A stretch of 64,000 nt of DNA from NCBI GenBank assembly GCA_030867875.1, contig JAOWCC010000019.1, positions 84,038,861-84,102,860 on the forward strand. The letters run 5' to 3'. Below the pieces are notes generated by a model that did not search any database, was not told the DNA's origin, and saw nothing but the letters and a program-made list of their open reading frames with translations. Position 1 is the first letter of the stretch. Each line of letters opens with the position of its first letter. Positions 24,437-34,800 of this stretch are shown here, piece after piece. A program made the position numbers and the translations under genes. Origin of the DNA: Actinernus sp. WN-2022. Its lineage: Eukaryota > Cnidaria > Anthozoa > Actiniaria > Actinernidae.

Positions 24437-25227
24437 TTATGCATACACCGGCTCTGAAGGATTAATAAATTCCTGGAACTCATCCTCAGATGTAAAGTGG
24501 AATATATTGGACGTTTCCGTCTCGCGTAGGTGGATTATTCCGTTAGTCGTCCACAGAAATTTAAAGTTGTTGTCTTTCTTGAATGCATGTATTTTCCCGA
24601 ACAGCTTCTTTCTGTATCCGGTGAGCGATTCATTTATGTGGATCTTGGTGCCTTTTGGTATGCTCTTTCCGATCTCTTCATTTACCGACGGAAGCCAGGT
24701 TGTGCTTTTCCCTACGAGCATCGAGCGGTTCTTGTATATTTCATCTCTTTTTATTCGCCGTACGAACTTGACAATGAATCTATCTCTGACTTTCTTGGTC
24801 GGCGGGAGTCTATGCGCTATCGAGATATCTTCTTCATGCAGATCGACATTTAGCAGCGAGCTTAGTTCGGTTACTAGCTTCGTAGGGTTGTCGATGGGGA
24901 GGATTGGGATCCCCGAGTAATTTCCAAGGAGTCACGTCTTGTGTATTGCTGCATGGCGTCCAAGGAGGCTGTATTGTTGTAAATTTCGTCTTGAGCGTTT
25001 GAGATTGACTGCTCTTGGGCTTTGATCTTGTTTTCTATGGCTTTTCTTTCTTTCTTTGTAGACTGGGTAATATTCAGTAGTCCATCATATTTGTCTGTTA
25101 CGAAGGACTGGGAAATTTCAACTTGCTGAAGTCGTTTGTTCATTGTGTCGAACTCGTGTTGAAGCATTTCCTTTCTCCAAAAGTCTTTGAAAGACTTAAT
25201 CGTTAGATTTTCATTTTCATCAGGCAT
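24437..25227 (-). CDS. LINE ORF1 protein (coiled coil plus RRM-like), one frameshift
   Basis: Starts at ATG 25227 (MPDENENLT) on the minus strand, 78 nt from the leader end. The N-terminal ~115 residues are rich in Lys/Glu/Gln with heptad-like spacing, as expected for a trimerising coiled coil. Near 24900 the phrase RRDSLEI, common at the start of the ORF1 RNA-binding domain, is followed by a frameshift; the next frame continues with GIPILP and HRLPP to the stop at 24437. Function by family: RNA chaperone in the LINE ribonucleoprotein. ORF2 starts about 50 nt downstream. Confidence 0.75.
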
Positions 25228-25305
25228 GATGTTATTAGTTAGTTGCTCAGTTATTCAATCCAAAAAGAATAGTGTGATCTAGTCAGTCTTGCGACCGGCC
25301 GCCAT

Positions 25306-25970
25306 GACAGTCTGAGTTGAAGGCAATACATGTTTCTATTAATAAGCGACCGAAAGTAGATATTTTGTAGTCACAATTGTTTCGATTACTAAGGTTGTCG
25401 TTAATGTCTATGATTGAACTAAGAAAGGAATCACTATGATCCTGAACTACAAAATCCTTTAAATGACCTGTACGCGCATTAAAGTCACCACATAGAATAA
25501 TATCTCCCATTTTACGATATGTTAATAATTGTTTTTGTAAAATTTGAAAAGGATCACGATTATCGTCTTTAGGTAAGTATATACTAGAATTACTTGGGGG
25601 AATATATGTGGCGCATACGTAAGTATCCTTAGACATTTTGAAGAAAGATTTATCCAGTTTTAACCAAACGAAGAAATCATTTGAATCCAACAAAAAATTG
25701 ATGCCTTTTCTCAAGGGCTCTTTTATAAGTATGGTTAAACCCCCAGAACATCGTTTGGCTTTTTTGTTTTTTTGGCCTGTATTTTGAGAAACTGTAAAAA
25801 CCGGGAATGTTGACTTGAAAACCTTGAGGTAACCATGTTTCTAGTAAAATAATAATATCATACTTATTTATACAACTAACAAATGACGGATCTTCAAGCT
25901 TGCGCTGAAGACCTTCTACATTAAATGAGAAGAAAGAGAGGTGTGTATCTTCTGAGTTCTGTTATTCTTT
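25306..25970 (-). pseudogene. Decayed LINE: N-terminal AP endonuclease part
   Basis: This is the upstream half of the LINE whose RT lies at 17440-20900. On the minus strand it reads SFNVEGLQ, then IILLETWL (catalytic Glu), CATYIPPS and CGDFNARTG, all endonuclease landmarks, with one frameshift near 25735. It stops at about 25306 where the younger LINE is inserted, and the frame resumes at about 20900 with the expected next motif. No ORF1 is recognisable directly upstream, so the copy may be 5'-truncated near 25970. Confidence 0.8.
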
Positions 25971-26109
25971 TGACGGTTTCAAGTTTTTCTTCTTGCTTTC
26001 TATAAAGTCACATACAGTTCGATTTACGGTCAATTTCATTTCCAGTTCGAATTACAGTCACCATTACACTGAATAACATTTTAAAAGTACCCTGGAACAC
26101 ATAAGATTT

Positions 26110-26350
26110 GTGCATGTGCGTATATTAAGTCTTGTATGACAAGTAGATATCAAGTAGGTGTACATGAAATGTATTTGCAACTTGTCATATAAGACCAGGT
26201 GTACATGATAAAATATACATATCATGTACACCTGGTCTTATATGACAAGTACATATCAAGTAGCCGTCTCTTGCAAATACATTTCATGTACACCTACTTG
26301 ATATCTACTTGTCATACAAGACTTACTTTTCTGCTAAAATGTATGTATAT
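26110..26350. repeat. TCAAGTA/CATGTACACC family, second locus
   Basis: Three units of the 13.4-13.6 kb repeat, one inverted with respect to the others (ATCATGTACACCTGGTCTTA and its complement form a hairpin near 26185-26255). Confidence 0.65.
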
Positions 26351-26537
26351 ATATTTATATAAACACATAATTTTAACCTCATACGACTTCCACTCATTCT
26401 TTTCTATCACTGAGATGCCGACGCTGGCCTAGAACAAAAGGAATCCGGTCATTTACTGCTATATTTGATGCCATTACTTTTAACAGAAACGAATATTAAT
26501 TAACAACAATGCAAACTGGTAAATTTTGTGGATTTAC

Positions 26538-27130
26538 TTACACATTTCGGTGCAAATATTTCACAACGTCAGGCCACATGCGTTTAATAGGAGCGCCACA
26601 TATAATCCCTAATCCTTTCGTAAAATTTGAGAATTTGCCATCCAAAGTCCTTCTAGAAAAACTCAACATCTTGCCACTAAATTCCATCGAAGAAACACTC
26701 TTGACTCTAGTCTTGTGTGTTCGTCGTGTCGAATCAATCTCTGGCCGTCTGGGTAAAAAGACGTCCTTCGGCTCCGACAAGGTATCCTGAGCCTGTTGGA
26801 AGGCTTTCCTACGAATGAAGTTAAATATTTCCCAGGAACGAAGTTAAATAAAACATTAAGCTGTTTAGACTCCAAATTCCATCACTGTTTTAACTGTGTT
26901 AAGTTATGTAAATAAATGAAATATCCGCGCGATATCGAATCTGATTGGTTCATCCTGTCACGTGTTGAGTCAACATGTGCAATGTGATTGGTTGACGGCG
27001 CGAAAGGTCGACACAGAAAATAATAAAAATAATAAACACCTACGCTGGCCCGAGTAATAAACACTTTGCGATTTCTGGCTCGTGCCGGCCAAAGGCCTGG
27101 CCCGAGTAATAAAACAGTGCAATCTGCGTC
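26538..27130 (-). pseudogene. Partial copy of the repeat-family gene seen at 46.1-46.8 kb
   Basis: On the minus strand, 26538-26875 encodes in two frames QLNVLFNF and CRSRRT, which also appear in the 126-codon ORF at 46113-46493. Upstream of both, the DNA shares TTATGTAAATAAAT, a CAAT-like GTGATTGGTT or CTGATTGGT, GTGCAATCTG and copies of CCCGAGTAATAA. So this is a 5' end plus first coding exon of an element or gene family, frameshifted and without the rest. I do not recognise the protein. Confidence 0.5.
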
Positions 27131-28700
27131 TATTGAAAAGCACACTCAGAATAATATATGTATGTACCGTATCATCGGCACTATTTACCTTTTAAAGTTC
27201 ATTATTATTATTATTATTCCATGACATAGACACATTTTCAAGAGTGTTGTCATTGTATTGTACTCGTGCTAAAGGAGATCACGCTCATACGTCATGAAAA
27301 CAACGCCTATTTTGTTTCCCGTGATCCATCAGAAATGAATCCATCTTTAAACGTTTTGGACAGGTATTGGCCTATACAGGATGTGATATTCTCAAGACGA
27401 AGACTGCTTGCCACATGTACACTTTTGTCGAATCATGCTCGGATCATGAATCCCAAGAATCCGGTTTTGGATTAATCCGTGGAATCCATCCTGATGAATT
27501 CAATGGATTCAGAATTATTTTTTTTGGATTCTAGTAAAGAAATTCAAGAATCCGGCGGATTAAGATCTTTTTATTTTACTGGGTGCGAAGTCCTAAAATC
27601 TGGAAACTTGTTTTCTTCCATATGAAGTTTGTCTACATTAAATAGTTCCTGCTATGAAGCTGTTTTCTTTTGACAAAGAGACTTTCCAACTGCTTGGCGC
27701 AGTTTTTGCTTGTTTACAACTTTAAAAATCAATGTAAATTTGTGGAATCTTTTCCCGTGACACCCACGTTTTATTAATGATGACCAGCCAAAATGGAAAT
27801 ACATTTAAGGTGAGAAAGTTACATTCAAATAGGATTTTAAGCCTTAAGAGAAATACTGGGCTAAATTTAGGAGAGTGAGAAGAGCTGTTAGGAAATTCCA
27901 AGCAGAAGCCCATTGCAATTATAACTCCAGCCTCCTAGAGCTAGTAAGGAATGACTGTAACCGAAATGCAGTACTTTCGCAACAGTTCGACCCCCGTGAA
28001 ATGAACGAGAAAGCACAGAGTTAGGGTCACACCATTACGTGAAGCCACCGAGGAGGAAGTGTGCCAATGGTGGGTGGGTAGAGACTGAGGAACGGAACGG
28101 ATCGGATCGAAATATTTATTGCCTTAAACTTTATTCTGTCAATCTGGTCACTGACAGAAACATACAGACAGACAAATGAACTTCAATAGTACAGATACAT
28201 GTAAGTTATACTTGACTGTTTTGTTTTATAGTAGACTTGCAAGCACTAGCTGCTATAGTATTATGTACTCTTGTAATGATCGTTGCTATCTAATAATAAT
28301 AATGGTTTATTAACAGTACTTCCACTGGGTGGCTCTTCGCCTGTTAATCTAAATAATGTAAAATATAAAATGTTGATAAAATATGACTAAGATATAACTG
28401 AGATGTAATGATAACAGTACTAAGGATTAAAATATGGCTATATGTAACTATTGTAAAATTAATCAATGGAGTCTGTCGGCAGCGCATTTCTTTAGATAGG
28501 TTGCAGAGTTCCTAATATTTACAGGTAAATTGTTGAACACGGATGAATTGATATCCTGGAAGGTGCCATTTTCAGGTGGGACCTTTAACCCACTGCTACT
28601 GCTATTTATCTGTGTTTAGTGAGCTGTTGCTGTGATATTTTGTACTATAATTTGTAGAAGCCAGTAGTGTGATATTTTGTTGTAATGTAGGTGTAATTTC
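27131..28700. other. Upstream of the GTPase gene; repeat tails only
   Basis: No coding region recognised. There is an ATT microsatellite near 27205, a cluster of GAATCC/GGATTC words at 27.43-27.58 kb, a possible LINE/SINE tail with CGGATCGGATCGAAATATTT at about 28100, and an AAT microsatellite with GGTTTATTAACAG at about 28293-28310. Confidence 0.4.
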
Positions 28701-28720
28701 TATTACATTGTAGTCGATTA

Positions 28721-28740
28721 TGACGTCATAAAATATATAC
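28721..28740 (+). promoter_or_regulatory. Candidate core promoter: CRE and TATA-like box
   Basis: A perfect palindromic cAMP/ATF response element TGACGTCA (28721-28728) is followed at once by AAAATATATAC, a TATA-like stretch, about 105 bp ahead of the GTPase start codon. Position and motif agreement are suggestive; the transcription start is not known and an upstream untranslated exon is possible because CTCTCTAG/G just before the ATG also looks like a splice acceptor. Confidence 0.4.
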
Positions 28741-28836
28741 AGTATTTTTTATTATTTGAGTAGTTGTTTTTAACTGACGTGAAAACAAGACACTATTAAA
28801 GAAATGTACGCAATTCTCTCTAGGCGGCAGCATAAA

Positions 28837-31800
28837 ATGGGCAACAAAGACTCGTCTCCAGAGCAGTCTCCAGTGCAGTCTCCAGAGCAGGCTCCACATC
28901 TGTTTGGTCCACAGCTGTATTTTCCAGGGCAGTATAGTCCACTGCTGCCTATATATAGGCAGCCGATAGTGCAGGAAAGTAAGACTTCAATTATCACTTT
29001 CAGCAGCGTCAATGTTGTAAACATTATGGAAAACGTTGTGAGTGTTAAACTTTGTGAGTATTAATAACTTAACTGTGTTGTTTTTATCTTTTCCTTGCTC
29101 GTCGCCGCAGCTCTAACAAAGGAGCCCTGGAGGAAGATCAAGGGATGGACCATTTCGTACGTATTGCTCGACCAAAAAAGGATTTTAATCTGATTTTTGT
29201 TAAGATCAAGAGAATAGCGATACTTACTGCCACGTCATACATTGTCATTAATGTGCCAACCAGAGATCCATTAGTTCCTTACACAAAGCGGCCTCAGTTT
29301 GAAATCATGGTTGGCACATTAGCATAACAATTGTAATATTTATCAACACGAAGTATCGCTATAAATAATTAAAAGTATGCCTGCTTTCCTTGTATTTGGT
29401 TAAGAATAGTAGCGGCAAGTCGTAACACGATTGTTTTGCGTTATTGTTCTTATCCACTGATTGTAATAGACTAGAGCATCGACATAAATCAGACTTGACA
29501 GATTCACACATATTTAGCCTGCGGTAGCGGCGCAAAAGGAAGAGTGGTGTGGGAGGGGGAGGGGAAAATAGAAGGTGAGGGGGGAGGGGAGAGAAGAGTG
29601 AAAGCACCTGCGATTACTCTATGGGCCTTTTTGCAGGAATGCAATCACGTGGTTGTACTGGGTGGCAAAAAATATAAATAAATACGTATTTAAAGGCCCT
29701 TGTACGAGATTGGTAGTATAATTAGAAAAAAAAACTGTTTGTAAATGCTATTTTTCACCTCCAATCGATTGCTTGCCATCCAGCTTCTCTAGCAACGCCT
29801 TTCCCATTAGGATCACGAGCTCAGTTTAATTATATCAGCACGTGAATTTCCCTGCAAAAGGTCCATTATTCTCTCGTTATCCGCCAACCATCAAAGGTTT
29901 CATGTACTTGTCAAAATTATCCAATCATGGCGCGCTACATTTAATTTTGTGGAGCGCGAAAATGTCGAAGGAGAATGTATTAAAGTCCAGGGCCGGGTTG
30001 TTCAAAGCCTGATTAGTGCTAATCCAGGGTTAATTTCCATGACAACCAATAGGTTATGTGCAGAGTTAGTCCAGGATTAACACTAATCGGGCTTTGAACA
30101 ATTCGGCCCAGGAGAACATTTTACTTTAATAGAGTAGGAATCAGTACGATGTGGAAACTATCATATCAGAAAGAATTTCGTAGTCTTAATTTATAAAACA
30201 TGTTTGCGTACAATATTTAGAGAACGGCTACGTTCTTCAGCTTTGTTCCACATGGATTGCAAACAAATCCCGTCCAAACAGCTGCACGAAAAGTACGGTA
30301 AAACAATTTTTGATGCCCCAAAAAAACCACATGTACAGCATCACAATGAGGAAAGTCTTTTGACCAATCGACAGAAATATCAAGCTGAAAAATATTTTTA
30401 CCAATCGACAGAAATATAAAGCTAAAAAATATTTGTGTACCTAAAACTCCGGCGATCGAACTCACAACTTCACGGCATGGAATCGATACTGATTTTCTCG
30501 CATTAACTGCGGTGTATTGGTCTTCAAATACTGCAAGAAAACTACGGTTAAAAACCACAGCCACAAACCCGAGCTAATTGTAGTATCAGTGGGCTACCTG
30601 TGTAGCCTCGCTCTGGTGCCGGAGCTTCGTTGTATACCAACATGGCGGCCCGCATAACTGTTGAACTGTAGACCAGTAATCCGCCCACTAAGCCATCCGA
30701 TGATACGTGGTATCAGAAGTGGGATTTAAAGAGGAAAGGAAAACTTGGCTAAATTGCACAATACAGTGGCACTGCAGTTGCACTTAAAAAGATCACTTGA
30801 AAACTAAGCTAAATTCTCCATTATAGTTCAGGGGTATTTAGATTCGTTTTATGAATGATTTGGGGTTTAAATGGTTAGGTGTTTTTTTTAATTTGGGAGT
30901 TAGGTTTTTATAAGGTTTGTATGAAAATTTGAGAAAATGAATTATTAATTAGCCTAGTGGCGTTGTATTCTGCAATTGCTCCGAAAACGTTTGAGAAGAA
31001 ATTTCCAGGAATACAGTTTCAGAATACAGTAAAAGATGCCGGAAACTCCGCCGAGTACAAGCCAACCATCCATCGTTAACCAAGCGTCGTACCAAATCTC
31101 TCCTCCGGAAGAGTTTGACTTTACCGAGCCAAATGAAGGGCGCGCCGGGATGGATCCGGAGGTACGAGAGGTTTGAATACAAGAGAGCAGGAAAGTCAGG
31201 TAAATGCCTTATTATACTCCATGGGACTGGGAGATAAGAGTGATGACATTCTTGCAACTTACGACCTGACAGCGGCACAGTTAAAGCTATACGAGCCTGT
31301 GAAAGAGAAATTTGACAGCCATTTCGTCAAGCGAAGGAATATTATTTACGAAAGGGCAAAGTTTGATAAGAGGAAACAACAGATCGGAGAATCAGTGGAC
31401 TCATGACAGATTTGTATGGGCTAGCTGAACATTGCAATTATGGAACACTCTACGATTAATTAAGTCGTGGTCGTTTTGTCGTTGGCCTACCGGATGAAAA
31501 GCTGTCTGAAAAGTTGCAGTTGAATCCCGAACTAACTCTAGACAAAGCTATTAATACCGCACGTCAGAGTGAGTCAGTCAAAATCCAGCAAACAGTCGTT
31601 CGAGATGCGGGAACAAGTCAATCTGCAAGTGTTGAGGCCCTAGATAAAGGTTGCTATCCAAAGTCCAAAAGAGGACAGGATAAGGGACAAAGGCAGTTTA
31701 ACAGACAATTTGGTCCAATTAAAAATAAAACAGCCAAAGATACAACCTGTGGAAGGTGTGGCAAAAGTCCAGCCCATAGTAAAGACCAATGCAAAGCAAA

Positions 31801-34800
31801 GGATGCAGTGTGCCATCGATATAAAAAGATAGGGCACTATGATGCAGTATGCAAATCAGGCAAGATTGATGCTGTGCACGAAGAGGAGGACAGTTTCCTA
31901 GGATATGTCGACTCCGAAGAAGTGGATAGTCTAAGTGTAGATCCTTGAAAAGTTCAAGTATCAGTTAATGGAACTAAAATAGAGTTCAAGCTTGATACAG
32001 GGGCCGAAGTTTCGGTGATTTCTGAATCGGCAGCCAAAAAGGTTCAAGCAAAACTGAACACTACCAACAGGACACTTAAAGGACCTAGTCAACAAAGTCT
32101 CGATGTACGTGGATCATTCACTGCCCATCTTAAGGCAAACAATCAGGAAATTGTACAAGAGGTATACGTCGTGAGCGGCCTGAAAACTCCATTACTTGGG
32201 AGGCCATCAATTGAAGCCCTTAACCTAGTATCGGTTATACGGTCAGTAAATTCTTACGGTTGTGAGGTCCAAGAAAATCACCCAGGATTATTCAAGGGAC
32301 TATTAGGAAAACTTGAAGGCAAGTATCATTCAGTTAATTAATAATACAGTACCCTATGCTGTTACCACACCAAGATGTATTGCTTTGCCACTTTTGCCTA
32401 AAGTTAAAGACAAACTTGAACAATTAGAACAACAAGGTGTAATCTCAAAAGTGGATAAGCCAACCGACTGGTGTGCTCCCATTGTTGTTGTGCCTAAGGG
32501 TAGTGGAGACGTGAGATTATGTGTTGATCTAACAATTAAAGCTGAACGAACAGGTCAAGCGAGAAAGGCACATGTTACCTTCAGTTGATCATGTGTTAGC
32601 ACAGCTGAGTGGTGCTAAAGTGTTCACCAAGCTAGATGCGAATTCGGGATTTTACCAGATCGAACTAACAGAGGAGTCAGCTTTGTTGACAACATTCATT
32701 ACTCCATTCGGCAGATTTTGCTATAACAGACTGCCATTTGGAATAACTTCGGCACCTGAGCACTTTCAAAAGCGAATGACTGCTATTCTCACGGGTGTTG
32801 AAGGAACTGTCAATATGATTGATGACACGCTAGTGTATGGTCGTGATCAAAAGGAACACGATGAACGCCTCAAGAAAGTGCTCAGTAAGCTAGAAGAAGC
32901 AGGTGTGACACGTAATAGAGATAAATGTGAGTTCTCTAAAGACAGTCACCTTCCTGGGTCACGTGGTTGATGCTGGAGGCATACGTCCCAACCCTGCCAA
33001 GTTAAAGGCAATAGCTGATATGGAGGAACCAAAGAATGTACATGAGTTACGAAGATTCCTGGGAATGGCCAACCAACTTGGCAAGTTCTCTAGCAAACGC
33101 GCACTTCTAAACCTCTCAGAGATCTGCTCAGCATCAAGCATTTGTGGATCTGGGGACAACCACAACAAGAAGCATTTGTCGCTATGAAGAAAATCCTTAA
33201 CGATGACACCGTGTTAGCTCATTATTATGCACAACTGGAAACCAGAGTTTCCGCAGACGCGTCGTCATATGGTCTAGGTGCAGTCTTGGAGCAACAGCAA
33301 CCCGACTTATCTTGGCGACCAGTGGCTTACCAGTCTAGGTCACTTTCAAGGTCACTTTCAAGCTGTGAGCAACGTTATGCTCAAATCGAAAAGGAGGCCC
33401 TTGCGGCAGCATGGGCCTGTGAGCGATTCAATAGCTATATGTTAGGAAAGACCTTACAGATTTTCACAGACCACAAATCTCTAATCTACCTCCTCAACTC
33501 AGTGAAAGACCTTGACTGTCTCTCACCACCGATTCAGATGTTCAAGATGAGGCTTATGACGTACCACTTTACCATAACGCATGTACCAGGGAAAAGTCTC
33601 ACCTGCGCTGATGCACTCTCCAGAGCGCCAGTATATGAACCGAATGCAACAGATCATCTACTTGAAGAAGATTCAAGTATTTACGTGAACCATGTTGTTC
33701 AGAGCTTACCAGCTAGTAGTAAGCGTCTTGATGAAATACGTGTCCATCTAGAAGAAGATGAAGTCTGCAAACAGATAATGACCTACTGCATGGAGGGATG
33801 GCCTGACAAGAGCACCCTTAAGGGTCCAATTAAGCTAACAGTGCAACATGGACTGTTACTTAAAGGGACTTGTTTTAAGTTATTCCTGCATCTATGCGTA
33901 TGGATATCTTAGACAAGTTACACACAGGGCACCAGGGAATCACCAAGTGTAGAGCGAGGGCAAGAGAATCTGTATGGTGGCCCAAAGTGAGTCGACAATT
34001 AGAGGAACTTATCGAGAACTGTCCAGTGTGTAGGAAACTAAGTAGAAACCAAGCAGAGCCGATGATATCATCAAAGCTACCTGACTACCCGTGGGAAAAG
34101 GTAACGACTGACTTGTTTGAGTGGCGAGGTAAGAAATATCTACTGGTGGTAGATTATTACTCTAGGTTAACATTGAAACTGCCATGCTATCGAATACTAC
34201 CTGATGCAGTGTAATCTCGCACCTTAAATCAATATTTAGTCGTCACGGTATTCCCGAACGAGTAACATCGGCCAATGGTCCTCAGTGTGCATCGTCAGAG
34301 TTTGTCAGCTTTGCTGAAGACTACGGCTTTACTCACGTCACTAGTAGCCCGCGTTATGCCCAGTCAAACGGGAAAGCAGAGCGTGCAGTACAAACAGTCA
34401 AAAGATTATTGGAAAGGTCCTCAGATCCCTACCTAGCTATGCTGGCATATAGAAACACCCCCATTACGGCAAGGGTACAGCCCAGCACAACTCTTAATGT
34501 CACAAAACCTTCGTACAACCGTACCAGTAGTTCCCTGTCAACTAAAACCTAATGTAATCGATGTAGTATGTTTCCAAGGGAGGGATGCCGAGATTAAGCA
34601 GAGTCACAACTATGATGACCGTCACCGAGTGCGAGAACTACTACCACTGGAGAAATGAGATTTTTCTGATGAAAACCGAAGGCATTGTACAGGAAGAAAC
34701 TGGCGAGCAGAGTTATGTTATTTCCACCCCTAAAGGTCATGCAGTTACGTCGCAACAGACGACCTCATGCCTCCACCCAAATCACTAAGTCTTGTAGTGC

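Larger units (their letters stand above)
20905..25305 (-). mobile_element. CR1/L2-like LINE, nearly complete
   Basis: About 4.4 kb on the minus strand with a GC-rich 5' leader (25228-25305), ORF1, ORF2, a 3' UTR (about 20931-21267) and a tail of TTGAAC repeats at 20911-20930. It splits an older LINE, whose endonuclease frame resumes on each side. I see no target duplication; the tail runs into GAACTCAACTTAG while the other flank ends TTCAACTCA, so microhomology may have guided insertion. A microsatellite-like 3' tail in place of poly-A is typical of CR1/L2 elements. Confidence 0.82.
30708..34790 (+). mobile_element. Ty3/gypsy retrotransposon, degenerate, inside intron 2
   Basis: Begins with a PBS-like TGGTATCAGAAGTGGG at 30708, followed by a leader, gag, protease, RT, RNase H and integrase in the Ty3/gypsy order. 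It lies in the sense orientation of the GTPase gene. I see no LTR pair: sequence before the PBS does not recur after the integrase end, so the LTRs are lost or too diverged. At least five frameshifts plus stops make it a relic. Confidence 0.8.

Noticed and set aside
26538..26875. Independent host genes in two overlapping frames
   Set aside because: They are one frameshifted copy of the family seen at 46.1-46.5 kb.
28804..28836. Upstream ATG as GTPase start
   Set aside because: In frame, but the MGNKDSSP start fits a myristoylation signal better and CTCTCTAG/G between them looks like a splice acceptor. It stays possible.
30440..30700. tRNA or SINE from B-box-like and A-box-like words
   Set aside because: The words are on the minus strand but too far apart and no fold could be made.
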